Source: Levilactobacillus enshiensis
Lineage (GTDB): Bacteria > Bacillota > Bacilli > Lactobacillales > Lactobacillaceae
Direction of reading: 5' to 3'
NCBI RefSeq assembly: GCF_007115095.1
Contig: NZ_SULH01000002.1
Span: 114,808 to 178,807 of the forward strand
Length of the DNA: 64,000 nt
The notes beneath the pieces were generated by a model. It did no database searches and was not told the DNA's origin. It saw only the letters and a list, made by a program, of their open reading frames with translations. A program made the translations under genes and the position numbers. How positions within the stretch are numbered: position 1 is the first letter of the stretch; the number at the start of each line of letters is the position of its first letter. Of this stretch, positions 53,919-61,931 are shown piece by piece.

Positions 53919-55262
53919 TTAGTACAATTCCAGGTACTGATCGCGTTCCCACTGAGAAACTTGGGTCCGGTAAGAATTGTATTCCAGATTCTTCGCTTCG
54001 ATAAAGCTTTGGAAGAGGTGTTCACCCATGGCACCACGCATGACATCGTCAGCAGCCAAATCCTTCAACGCGTTGTGTAGCGTGTCTGGTAGGTTGGTGA
54101 TGTGATTTTCCTGACGTTCTTCAGCGTCCATGCGGTAGATATTCCGGTCAACGGCCTCTTGTGGTGCTAACTTGTTCCGTAACCCGTCCAGACCAGCTTC
54201 CAGAACTGCCGCAATTGCCAGATATGGGTTAGCTGCAGGGTCAACGCTCCGGAGTTCCAGCCGCGTTGATAAACCACGAGAATTTGGCACGCGGATCAAT
54301 GGTGAACGGTTAGACCCAGACCAAGCGACGTAAACTGGGGCTTCGTAACCAGGCACTAAACGCTTGTAGCTGTTTACGATGGGGTTGCAGATCGCCGTAA
54401 AGCTCCGAGCGTGCTTGAGTAACCCGCCTAAGAAGTGATAAGCGTCCTCAGACAACTGCATATCCCCGCCGTCCTTGTCGAAGAAGGCATTGCCTTGGCC
54501 GTGGAACAGCGACATGTTCAAATGCATCCCTGAGCCGTTGATTCCTGCCAGTGGCTTCGGCATAAACGTTGCATACAGACCATACTTCCGCGCAATCGTC
54601 TTCACAACCAACTTAAAGGTTTGAATATTGTCAGCCGCCGTCAAGGCATCCGCATACTTGAAGTCGATTTCATGTTGACCAGGGGCCACTTCATGATGGG
54701 CTGCTTCAACATCAAAGCCCATTTCTTCCATCGTCAAAACGATTTCACGCCGACAATTCTCACCTAAGTCCATTGGGGCCATGTCAAAATAGCTCCCCTT
54801 GTCATTAAGTTCGGTCGTTGGTTTGCCATTTTCATCCATTTTAAACAGGAAGAATTCAGGTTCTGGTCCAATGTTAAAGTCCGTGAAGCCGGCCTTACGC
54901 ATGTCATTTAAGACCCGAATCAAGTTGTTCCGTGGGTCACCAGCGAATGGTTTTCCATCCGTTGTGTAGACTTCACAGATCACTCGAGCAATCTTGCCCC
55001 GTTCCGTACTCCAAGGGAAAATCATCCAGGTTGAAAGGTCTGGGTACAGGTACATGTCACTTTCTTCGATTCGAACGAAACCATCGATGGAAGAACCATC
55101 AAACATCAACTTGTTTTCGAGCAACTTTCCAAGTTGGCTGATTGGCACCTCAACGTTCTTGATCGTTCCGAATAAGTCGGTAAACATTAACCGTAAGAAT
55201 TTGACATTTTCATCCTTTGCCATCTGACGAATGTCATCCTTGGAATATTCTGGTTTTGCCAT
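53919..55262 (-). CDS. glnA: Glutamine synthetase type I
   Basis: 447 residues, the GSI-alpha length. [67 protein letters not shown] and [11 protein letters not shown] cover the metal, ATP and glutamate sites. The Tyr-adenylylation loop of GSI-beta is absent, so control is by feedback and GlnR. It follows glnR by 44 bases and shares its operator. Confidence 0.98.
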   Translation of the reverse strand: MAKPEYSKDDIRQMAKDENVKFLRLMFTDLFGTIKNVEVPISQLGKLLENKLMFDGSSIDGFVRIEESDMYLYPDLSTWMIFPWSTERGKIARVICEVYTTDGKPFAGDPRNNLIRVLNDMRKAGFTDFNIGPEPEFFLFKMDENGKPTTELNDKGSYFDMAPMDLGENCRREIVLTMEEMGFDVEAAHHEVAPGQHEIDFKYADALTAADNIQTFKLVVKTIARKYGLYATFMPKPLAGINGSGMHLNMSLFHGQGNAFFDKDGGDMQLSEDAYHFLGGLLKHARSFTAICNPIVNSYKRLVPGYEAPVYVAWSGSNRSPLIRVPNSRGLSTRLELRSVDPAANPYLAIAAVLEAGLDGLRNKLAPQEAVDRNIYRMDAEERQENHITNLPDTLHNALKDLAADDVMRGAMGEHLFQSFIEAKNLEYNSYRTQVSQWERDQYLELY

Positions 55263-55306
55263 TAAAATCGCTCCCTGTCAGTTTTTTTCTCGTCTAATAC
55301 CACGGT

Positions 55307-55693
55307 TTAAAGAGGTCGTTGCTGATGTAGCCCTGACGACGGTTGACTGAAGCCGCTCTGACGAATGAATTCATCCTGCAAAATACGGCGGACATCTTCA
55401 TCGGTCAATGGTCGCTTTTCAGCCGCTTGTTTTGCCTGTGCGGCTCGCTGCTGTTGCTCGTAAATGGCTTTAATCCCCGCAACGTTGACCCCATCGGCCA
55501 AGTAGTCCTTAATTTCTAGCAAGCGGTCAACGTCATTTAGCGAGTACAACCGCCGATTGCCGTCACTCCGCTCGGGAGAAACCAAGTCCTGAGCCTCATA
55601 GTAACGAATTTGACGCGCTGTTAAGCTCGTTAATTTCATGACGGTTCCCATTGGCAAAACAGCCAATGAACGCCGCAATTCCTTTTCCTTCAT
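55307..55693 (-). CDS. glnR: MerR-type nitrogen regulator GlnR
   Basis: 128 residues. The winged helix LTARQIRYYEAQDLVSPERSDGNRRLYSLNDVDRLLEIKDYLADGVNVAGIKAIYEQ is the MerR fold of GlnR. The C-terminal tail (about 90-128) is the segment that senses glutamine synthetase. It represses glnRA and other nitrogen genes. ATG at 55693 follows AAGGGGG. Confidence 0.96.
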   Translation of the reverse strand: MKEKELRRSLAVLPMGTVMKLTSLTARQIRYYEAQDLVSPERSDGNRRLYSLNDVDRLLEIKDYLADGVNVAGIKAIYEQQQRAAQAKQAAEKRPLTDEDVRRILQDEFIRQSGFSQPSSGLHQQRPL

Positions 55694-55722
55694 CACTACC
55701 GGCCCCCTTTAACTATGATGCC

Positions 55723-55774
55723 ATCATACCACGCTGAAAACGGGAGTCAAGCTCACATGTCACGTTTTATGACA
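55723..55774 (-). promoter_or_regulatory. glnRA promoter with GlnR operator
   Basis: TGTCA-N7-TGACA at 55758-55774 matches the GlnR box TGTNAN7TNACA exactly. It ends 7 bases upstream of a -35 TTGACT (55750-55745), with a 16-base spacer and -10 TATGAT (55728-55723). A weaker second half-site (TGTGA) overlaps the -35. Confidence 0.85.
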
Positions 55775-55839
55775 TGAACCCCTAAAATCTTTAATTCTTT
55801 AATTAATTGTAAGAACTAAGGACGTGAATCAGGGATAGT

Positions 55840-56008
55840 GTTCCATGTGCTCAGTAAGTGAACATTTGCCTGATTTAGTAGAAAACCCAACTTGAGCCCT
55901 CGTGATTTGCGAGACTTCAAGCTGGGTTTTACCATTTTTCAGCCCTATCTGCCGGCCGGTAAGGCAACTAGACCACTAAATTGCCTAGTTTTAGGACCAC
56001 TGTTGTTG
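55840..56008 (+). repeat. Dispersed repeat B, copy 2
   Basis: Between glnR and miaA. It shares with 46334-46534 the order hairpin (TCAG...CTGA, 55850-55872), then a second hairpin with a 13-position stem (AAACCCAACTTGA with TCAAGCTGGGTTT, about 55883-55929), then the 63-base block at 55946-56008. The outer stem is reduced compared with copy 1. It has no gene. Confidence 0.7.
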
Positions 56009-56068
56009 CTAGAATAAGCGTAGGTCGTGCTTTGAGGCTTTCAACCTTTAACACGCACTAAGTAATCG

Positions 56069-56986
56069 TCAGCTTTTCAGCCACTGCGCAACGTGCGCTT
56101 CAATTTGTGCACGTTGTTCGGGGTGTTGGACCAGATCATACCACGTCGCCGTTGTCTGATTGCGAAACCACGTGAGTTGGCGTTTTGCATAGTGCCGCGA
56201 ATCTTGCTTGATTAAATCGATAGCGGTCGCTAGCTTATCGGGTTGGTTTATGACCGGAATCAATTCGCGGTAACCAATACCGGTAGCCGGCGGAAGGGTC
56301 GCTCCCCCCTGGTTAACCAGCCATTTGACTTCGTCTACTAGACCGTCCTTGATCATGAGATCGACCCGCTGATTGATTCGTTGATAAAGTAAAGCCCGAT
56401 CAGTGTTTAGTGCCACGTAGCAGTCATCGTACTGGGGGCCGCCATTATCCTGATGTGAGAATAGCTTCCCCGTGACTTGAATGACCTCTAACGCCCTTAC
56501 CGTCCGTCGCACATTGGTTTGCGGAATCTTGGCGGCCGCTTGTGGATCCTGCTCGTTTAGCCGTTGCCACAAGTACTGGGGCCCCTTTTCCTGAGCAACC
56601 CCACGGAGTTGGGCCCGGACATCGGCATCACCAGGCGCTTCTGCCCCTAACTTCAAGCCATCAAAGAGCGCCTGTAAATAAAACCCGGTTCCCCCGGCAA
56701 TAATCGGCAAATGTCCTCGCTGGCGAATCTCCGGAATCAATTTCTGTGCCGCCGCAACAAACTCGGCCACGGTAAACTGCTGGGTCACGTCACACACATC
56801 GATCAAATGATGCGTTGCCTGGGCCTGTTCGGTGGGCGTTGCCTTGGCCGTCCCAATATCCAAATGACGGTAGACCTGCATGGAGTCGCCCGAAATGATC
56901 TCCCCGTTGAACTTTTGCGCCAGCGCGATTGCGAGCGCCGTCTTGCCCACCGCGGTCGGACCTACAATCGCTAAGACCTTTTCCAA
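56069..56986 (-). CDS. miaA: tRNA dimethylallyltransferase
   Basis: 305 residues from a TTG at 56986, with GGGAGG 9 bases upstream. P-loop VGPTAVGKTALAIALA, SGDSMQVYRHLDIGTAK and GGTGFYLQALFDG are diagnostic. It adds the i6 group at A37 of UNN-reading tRNAs. It overlaps the end of the phosphodiesterase gene by 16 bases. Confidence 0.96.
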   Translation of the reverse strand: MEKVLAIVGPTAVGKTALAIALAQKFNGEIISGDSMQVYRHLDIGTAKATPTEQAQATHHLIDVCDVTQQFTVAEFVAAAQKLIPEIRQRGHLPIIAGGTGFYLQALFDGLKLGAEAPGDADVRAQLRGVAQEKGPQYLWQRLNEQDPQAAAKIPQTNVRRTVRALEVIQVTGKLFSHQDNGGPQYDDCYVALNTDRALLYQRINQRVDLMIKDGLVDEVKWLVNQGGATLPPATGIGYRELIPVINQPDKLATAIDLIKQDSRHYAKRQLTWFRNQTTATWYDLVQHPEQRAQIEAHVAQWLKS

Positions 56987-57738
56987 GATGATACGCCTCC
57001 CTGAATTTTGGTGCGCAGTGCCACGGCACGGGCCGGATAATCTGTGATCAGTCCCGCAAAGTGGTGCCGCAAGCAGTACGTCATGTCCGCCTCACTGTTG
57101 ACCGTCCACGGTCGCAGTTGGGCATGGGGTAACCAGAAACGATGGGCCTTCACCCAGTGGATATCCGGATGCAAGCCCCCAACTTGGTGACGCCGCTGCA
57201 TTAATTTTGCCTGACGTCCAGCCGTTTTAAAGAGCTTCGCGTATTCTGCCTGCGGATATAGGGTCCGTAATGTCAAAATGGACTTGGCCCGGAAGCTGGA
57301 GAATACCAACCGAAAGGGCACTGGTTGTTGCTCAAAGTACGCAGCCAAACGCTGTTCGATCCCTGGATAATGAATCTTGTTGGTTTTAAGTTCTAGGTTA
57401 AAAACGCCGGTAAAATTGTCCGCAATCAGCAACTGAATGACCTCATCTAGCGTTGGAATCTGGGTCCCAGCATAGTCTGGACTGAAACGACTCCCCGCAT
57501 CTAACCGTTTTAGTTGCGTCAACGTTAGGTCTTTGATAAAACCCTCACCATTAGTCGTCCGGTCGACCCGCTCATCGTGCATAATGACTAGCTGCTGGTC
57601 TGCTGACAGTTGAACGTCGGTTTCGATACCATCAGCTCCCGCATCCAATGCCGCCTGAAAGGCCAGCAACGTGTTCTCAGGACGGGTCCCCTTGCTCCCC
57701 CGGTGTGCAATGATCTGCGTTGGTTGTTTGGTAAACAT
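56971..57738 (-). CDS. ugpQ: Glycerophosphodiester phosphodiesterase
   Basis: 255 residues. AHRGSKGTRPENTLLAFQAAL, GADGIETDVQLSADQQLVIMHDERVDRTTNG and FNLELKT give the catalytic His pair and metal acids of the GDPD barrel. No signal peptide, so a cytoplasmic enzyme that frees glycerol 3-phosphate from deacylated lipids. Often placed next to miaA in lactobacilli. Confidence 0.92.
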   Translation of the reverse strand: MFTKQPTQIIAHRGSKGTRPENTLLAFQAALDAGADGIETDVQLSADQQLVIMHDERVDRTTNGEGFIKDLTLTQLKRLDAGSRFSPDYAGTQIPTLDEVIQLLIADNFTGVFNLELKTNKIHYPGIEQRLAAYFEQQPVPFRLVFSSFRAKSILTLRTLYPQAEYAKLFKTAGRQAKLMQRRHQVGGLHPDIHWVKAHRFWLPHAQLRPWTVNSEADMTYCLRHHFAGLITDYPARAVALRTKIQGGVSSWKRS

Positions 57739-58089
57739 GGCTTCAACTCCTCTTGAAAAATTTAAATACTAACTTGCAATTCGTCAATGACTTCATAAGT
57801 AAGATTACCACAAAACTTGCATGACTTTAAAACGAATCGTGAGTTGGCGCGGCTGCAATCAAGTCAGGTCAGCGAACCCTACCAATGTGACTGACTGTTT
57901 GCCTACAACTGCTGCTACCTTGACTCGACACTGAACCGTCTGCTTTCTCTCACCTCATGCGGATAGTCAGGTTAAACATGACCATTCTTCATCTGACCAT
58001 GAATCGCTGTAAATCACTAGCAATTTAGTCACAAAACCAGCATAATGGAAGCGGATAACTAAATTCTTAAATGATGGGAGTCGAATGCT
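57739..58089. other. Non-coding gap between ugpQ and the DUF3042 gene
   Basis: About 350 bases between divergent genes. It must contain both promoters; a CATAAT near 58043 could serve the plus-strand gene. An imperfect inverted repeat (GTCAGGTT...GACC) lies near 57966-57998. Nothing else was recognised. Confidence 0.5.
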
Positions 58090-58266
58090 ATGAAACATTT
58101 CACAAAAGGATTTTTGTTTGGTGTCGTCGCAACCGCTAGTGCCGTCGCTGGTGCCGTCTTTTCATTTAAAAAGAAGGTCGTTCAACCCATTGAAGACCAA
58201 GAATCACGTTTCGAAGAAAATCGGAAGCGTGCAAACCGCAAGAGCCATTCCGCTCACAACGGTTAG
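58090..58266 (+). CDS. DUF3042 family small membrane protein
   Basis: 58 residues. MKHFTKGFLFGVVATASAVAG opens a membrane or signal-anchor segment (about 7-25) followed by FSFKKKVVQPIEDQE and a basic tail (ENRKRANRK). This matches the DUF3042 pattern of Lactobacillales in both the FTKGxLFG start and the EENRKxAxRK end. GGGAG lies 9 bases before the ATG and a strong terminator follows. Function unknown. Confidence 0.85.
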   Translation: MKHFTKGFLFGVVATASAVAGAVFSFKKKVVQPIEDQESRFEENRKRANRKSHSAHNG

Positions 58267-58283
58267 TCGCTTACACCATATAA

Positions 58284-58322
58284 AAAGAGCGTCGCGGAAA
58301 AAATCCGTGACGCTCTTTTTTT
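58284..58322 (+). terminator. Terminator of the DUF3042 gene
   Basis: A 15-position stem (58284-58298 with 58304-58318) and a T tract of seven. The A tract upstream makes it potentially bidirectional, also serving the rhodanese gene. Confidence 0.9.
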
Positions 58323-58440
58323 AACTGCTATTGTCGAAACGTGTGACTGAGGACAACCGGTTTCACCTGATCCTGAATTAAACCAGTTAAACCTAAGAAC
58401 CATCCGCACCAGTACACCATCCTCGGTCGCACCTTTAGGA

Positions 58441-58854
58441 CTAATATTTTGTCTTTTTCGTCTTACCTTGCCAACGTGAGTAACCCGTCTTTAAGATATA
58501 GATTTGATTGTATCCTTCTTTACCCAACATCAAGGCAGCCCGGGTGCTCAGTGTTTTCCCCTGATCATACAGGTAGACTGGCAGATCCGCACGAATTTCT
58601 TGATGGTAGGCTTTAAACGTTGAGAAAGGAATACTCCGGGCGCCTAGAATATGGCCCGCATCAAAGTCCTTCTTTTCCCGCAAGTCGACAACTTGTGCCT
58701 TACGGAGACCCGCTTGAAACGTGTCCTCGTCGATAAGGGTAGCGACGCGATTACGCCGAATGACTGTGGCTAATTCCCAACCGCCCCATGCGACTAACAA
58801 AATGATCAGGATGATGGTATAAATCGTCATCCCGGAGATTGCACCAATTACCAA
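58441..58854 (-). CDS. Membrane-anchored rhodanese-like protein, catalytic Cys missing
   Basis: About 137 residues. One N-terminal membrane helix (IYTIILIILLVAWGGWELA) then a rhodanese fold: VVDLREKKDFDAGHILGARSIPF is typical. The active-site loop reads VYLYDQGKTLSTRAALML, where family members have Cys-x-x-Gly; Asp replaces Cys, so sulfurtransferase activity is unlikely and a binding role is inferred. The start is a TTG at 58854 or the ATG eight codons later. It follows glcK by 26 bases, like B. subtilis yqhL near yqgQ-glcK. Confidence 0.88.
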   Translation of the reverse strand: MVIGAISGMTIYTIILIILLVAWGGWELATVIRRNRVATLIDEDTFQAGLRKAQVVDLREKKDFDAGHILGARSIPFSTFKAYHQEIRADLPVYLYDQGKTLSTRAALMLGKEGYNQIYILKTGYSRWQGKTKKTKY

Positions 58855-58880
58855 AACTAAATCGTCCTTCCTGGCTTTTA

Positions 58881-59852
58881 CTAGTTACTCTTTTGGAACC
58901 GCAATGCCAATGAAGCGGCCCCAATAACACCTGCATCATTTCCTAACTGTGCCAACCGGAGCTTCGTTGAATCACGAACGGCTGGGAAAGCATTTTCTTG
59001 GAAGTAACGCGTCGTTGGCTGTAATAACGTGTTACCGGCATTAGAAACACCACCACCAATGATAATGTTAGCGGGATTCAAAATGTTAGCAACGTTAGCC
59101 AAAGCCAACCCTAAGTAGAACGTGACCCGGTCAACGACTTGGTTAGCCAAAATGTCACCATTGTCGGCCAAGTAGAAGATCATTTTAGACGTTACACTCT
59201 CTTGATTATCTTCCATTTCCTTTAAGCGTGACGTGCCCATGAAGTCTTTAGCCATGTCAGCGGCGACGTGAACGACCCCGGTAGCGGAAGCGTATTGTTC
59301 GAGACAGCCACGCTTGCCACACGTACACAGGTAACCATTGGGCTGCACCGTAACGTGGCCTAATTCACCAGCGCCACCGTTAATGCCGTGTAAGAGCCGG
59401 CCACCAGCGATGACCCCACCGCCGACACCGGTACCTAACGTGACAAAGACCACATCCGCATCTTTTTCACCGGCACCCTTCCAGTATTCACCCAGAGAGG
59501 CGACGTTCGCGTCGTTGTCCAAGATAAACTGTAAACCGATACCCGCTTGGATCTGGTCACGAACCTGTTGCCGTTTCTTCCAGTTTAAGTTGAAGGCACC
59601 AATAACCGTTCCGTTTTCAATATCTACGGAACCAGGTGTCCCCATCCCGATACCGATAAAATCATCTTTACTAAATTCTGAATTTGTAATGTGTTGGTTA
59701 ATCGACTCAATAATGTTTGGGACAATATGACTGCCCTCATCAGAGATATCGGTGGGAATATTCCACTTCGTCAAGACTTCCCCAGAAACAGAGAGGAAAG
59801 CCATTTTCGTTGTGGTACCACCTAGATCGATTCCAATTAAATTCCGTGCCAT
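58881..59852 (-). CDS. glcK: Glucokinase (ROK family)
   Basis: 323 residues from the ATG at 59852 (GGAGGG 9 bases upstream). IGIDLGGTTTKMAFL at the N-terminus binds ATP; GTGVGGGVIAGGRLLHG and GELGHVTVQPNGYLCTCGKRGCLEQYAS carry the catalytic/zinc ROK signature. It phosphorylates glucose with ATP. The order rhomboid-yqgQ-glcK is conserved. Confidence 0.96.
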   Translation of the reverse strand: MARNLIGIDLGGTTTKMAFLSVSGEVLTKWNIPTDISDEGSHIVPNIIESINQHITNSEFSKDDFIGIGMGTPGSVDIENGTVIGAFNLNWKKRQQVRDQIQAGIGLQFILDNDANVASLGEYWKGAGEKDADVVFVTLGTGVGGGVIAGGRLLHGINGGAGELGHVTVQPNGYLCTCGKRGCLEQYASATGVVHVAADMAKDFMGTSRLKEMEDNQESVTSKMIFYLADNGDILANQVVDRVTFYLGLALANVANILNPANIIIGGGVSNAGNTLLQPTTRYFQENAFPAVRDSTKLRLAQLGNDAGVIGAASLALRFQKSN

Positions 59853-59856
59853 AACT

Positions 59857-60087
59857 CTAAATCCCTCCAATGGATTGGTGTTTATCTCTTGCTCGTTGTT
59901 CTTCTAATCGGTGTTCATGCGTCAGAACCACCTTGGCCTGCACAAAAGTATGATCATCCACCACGCGCGCCTGGCGCAAATGGTCTAGTTCTAGTGCCAT
60001 GACCTCAATATCCCAAAGCCGTTTGCCCACGTACACATAAATACCGAACTTTTTAAGTAGCTGCTGAACATCATATAACGTTTTCAT
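59857..60087 (-). CDS. yqgQ: YqgQ family (DUF910) small protein
   Basis: 76 residues from the ATG at 60087 (CGGAGG 9 bases upstream). MKTLYDVQQLLKKFGIYVYVGKRLWDIEVMALEL is the DUF910 signature. Function is unknown; the family is small, helical and constantly next to glcK. Confidence 0.92.
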   Translation of the reverse strand: MKTLYDVQQLLKKFGIYVYVGKRLWDIEVMALELDHLRQARVVDDHTFVQAKVVLTHEHRLEEQRARDKHQSIGGI

Positions 60088-60130
60088 TGTGCCACAACCT
60101 CCGTGAAATTGCACGAGTCATTTTCGTTGA

Positions 60131-60814
60131 CTATTGCGCCATACCGTGTAAATACAGCCAGACCAATCCAACAATTAGAACAACAGTCGCTACAATTCTC
60201 TTGATTACGCTAACCTTACCAATTCGAGGGACACCAACTGTATACGCTACCAAAAAGCCCACGACCAGCCCGCCTAGGTGACCAGCCATATCAATGCCCG
60301 GCGTGAAGATATCGAACGCCAAGTTCATGATGATAAAGGCCATGAACGTTCGCGCAATTTGACGAATAACTGGATTCTGCCAGAAGGATTCGCCGAGCAT
60401 CAGGAAAGCCCCGAATAGCCCGAAAATTGCGGTACTCGCTCCTGCGGACAAGCTATCTGAGAAGCAGAAGCTGGCCACGTTTCCCCCAATTCCAGCAATC
60501 AGAAACATCGCCAGAAATCGGGTATGGCCAAACGCCGCTTCGATCTGGATACCCACAAAGTACAGGGTGATCATGTTCATCAAGATATGCGTAAACCCAA
60601 TGTGCAAGAACATTGGGGTGAATAACCGCCACCACTCGCCTTGCTGAATCAAGACATTGACCTTAGCGCCAAACGTGATCAAAACGTTGACGTCGGTGCT
60701 ACCACCGGCCAAAGTCATGGCGCCGTACACCAGCACCATGATCACAATCAAGCCGACCGTCATAAATGGATATTGATCAAGCCGGCTGAGTCGATACTTA
60801 AGTTGCGTCACCAC
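60131..60814 (-). CDS. gluP: Rhomboid intramembrane serine protease
   Basis: 227 residues with six or seven membrane segments. The catalytic serine is in GASTAIFGLFGAF (GxSxxxFG) and the histidine in DMAGHLGGLVVGF; HIGFTHILMNM precedes them. It cleaves membrane proteins inside the bilayer. It lacks the long N-terminal domain of Bacillus YqgP. GTG start at 60814 with AAGGAAG upstream. It follows fau by 17 bases. Confidence 0.94.
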   Translation of the reverse strand: MVTQLKYRLSRLDQYPFMTVGLIVIMVLVYGAMTLAGGSTDVNVLITFGAKVNVLIQQGEWWRLFTPMFLHIGFTHILMNMITLYFVGIQIEAAFGHTRFLAMFLIAGIGGNVASFCFSDSLSAGASTAIFGLFGAFLMLGESFWQNPVIRQIARTFMAFIIMNLAFDIFTPGIDMAGHLGGLVVGFLVAYTVGVPRIGKVSVIKRIVATVVLIVGLVWLYLHGMAQ

Positions 60815-60831
60815 GAGGCTTCCTTTCTATT

Positions 60832-61380
60832 CTATAACTGTGCGGCTAAAACCGCATCTAATCTGACATCAAATGCTTCAACGGTCCAATTGGGGTGACT
60901 CGCTTGTTGTGCAGGCAATGCCAGTGACACCTTAAACGCAGTCGTCTTTGGCAAGTAGCGATCATAATAACCGCCCCCAAAGCCTAATCGCTCACCGGTA
61001 GCCGCAAAAATGAGGCCTGGGACGACAATCAACCCAAATTGGTCTGGCGCAATAATTTCGCCATCAACGGGTTCTAACAGGCCAAATTTGCTCCGCTCGA
61101 AGTTTGTGCGGTCATCCACCACGTGAAAAGCCATTTGCCGATGCGGTAACGTCTCGGGTACGGCAACGACCTTGCCCTCTGCCCGTGCGCGATCGATGAT
61201 CGGTTGTGTTGCCAGTTCAAAGCCACTACTAATCGTGGTCGCAATCTTACTAGCCGCTTGCCACTCTGGTAGTGCCCACAGCTGCTGATAAAGCTGATCA
61301 CTAGCAGCTAGTCGTTGCTCAGCCGGCATGGTTTTGAGTGCCTGAATCGTCTGCTGTCGCAATTCTTTCTTGGTTGCCAT
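60832..61380 (-). CDS. fau: 5-formyltetrahydrofolate cyclo-ligase
   Basis: 182 residues. KKELRQQTIQALK at the N-terminus and LIVVPGLIFAATGERLGFGGGYYDRYL near 118-145 (ATP and substrate loop) are diagnostic. It recycles 5-formyl-THF to 5,10-methenyl-THF. GGGAGG lies 7 bases before the ATG. The 240-base leader holds a folded element at 61449-61528. Confidence 0.94.
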   Translation of the reverse strand: MATKKELRQQTIQALKTMPAEQRLAASDQLYQQLWALPEWQAASKIATTISSGFELATQPIIDRARAEGKVVAVPETLPHRQMAFHVVDDRTNFERSKFGLLEPVDGEIIAPDQFGLIVVPGLIFAATGERLGFGGGYYDRYLPKTTAFKVSLALPAQQASHPNWTVEAFDVRLDAVLAAQL

Positions 61381-61448
61381 GGTGACGCCTCCCTAATCAA
61401 TTCTCATTCTCTTTAACTTTATATTTGCAACGATTCTGGTGCATCAAT

Positions 61449-61528
61449 AGTACCACGCGAGCAACAGCCATCGACTGAAACCCGTATGTGTTGCTCGCAC
61501 CGGCCCGACTATCATTCGGTCGGGTACC
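61449..61528 (-). promoter_or_regulatory. Structured element upstream of fau (three-way junction-like)
   Basis: Three stems are visible by eye: a closing stem GGTACC/GGTACT (61523-61528 with 61449-61454), a 6-bp hairpin CCCGAC/GTCGGG (61504-61509 with 61519-61524) partly sharing bases with it, and a perfect 10-bp hairpin GCGAGCAACA/TGTTGCTCGC (61457-61466 with 61489-61498). No T tract follows, so it is not a plain terminator. It could be a leader RNA of fau or a small RNA. Confidence 0.4.
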
Positions 61529-61594
61529 ATCCGTATTAGCCATCCAAGGACGACCATTAGTCAAACTACTGTTGCCCCTTCAACTTTTAGCTAC

Positions 61595-61623
61595 AAAAAA
61601 AGGTGCGGACTCTCGCCCGTACC
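61595..61623 (-). terminator. rpmG terminator
   Basis: GGTaCGG pairs with CCGcACC (61617-61623 with 61602-61608), followed on the minus strand by TTTTTTT, directly after the rpmG stop. Confidence 0.85.
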
Positions 61624-61773
61624 TTACTTAGTTTCACGATGCAAAGTTACTTTCCGGTCACGTGGGCAGTATTTCTTAAATTCAACCCGGTCCGGGTTAT
61701 TACGCCGGTTCTTGCTGGATAAGTAATTGCGTTCGTGGCATTCTGTACATTCTAAAGTGATGTGTACACGCAT
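61624..61773 (-). CDS. rpmG: 50S ribosomal protein L33
   Basis: 49 residues from the ATG at 61773. [19 protein letters not shown] and [24 protein letters not shown] identify L33. The CTEC pair is present, but the second pair is reduced to one Cys (CPRD), so zinc binding is probably lost, as in several lactobacillar L33 forms. A longer frame to 61863 is rejected because its extra residues match nothing. Confidence 0.95.
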   Translation of the reverse strand: MRVHITLECTECHERNYLSSKNRRNNPDRVEFKKYCPRDRKVTLHRETK

Positions 61774-61931
61774 TGTGGGTAACCTCCCAACTTGTTCAGA
61801 ATTACAGGCTAGAGCCCTTAACTCGTAATATACTACCATTAATCCGGCGCAATTACCAGTCATAATCCCAAATATGTTAAGGAAAAATACTTAACAGCTG
61901 TCAGAAACCTTTCCTCACTAGGCTTTAAGCC

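Noticed and set aside
58118-58324. 68-codon plus-strand frame over the DUF3042 gene
   Set aside because: It is out of frame with the DUF3042 protein, which has the ribosome site and family match, and it runs into the terminator.
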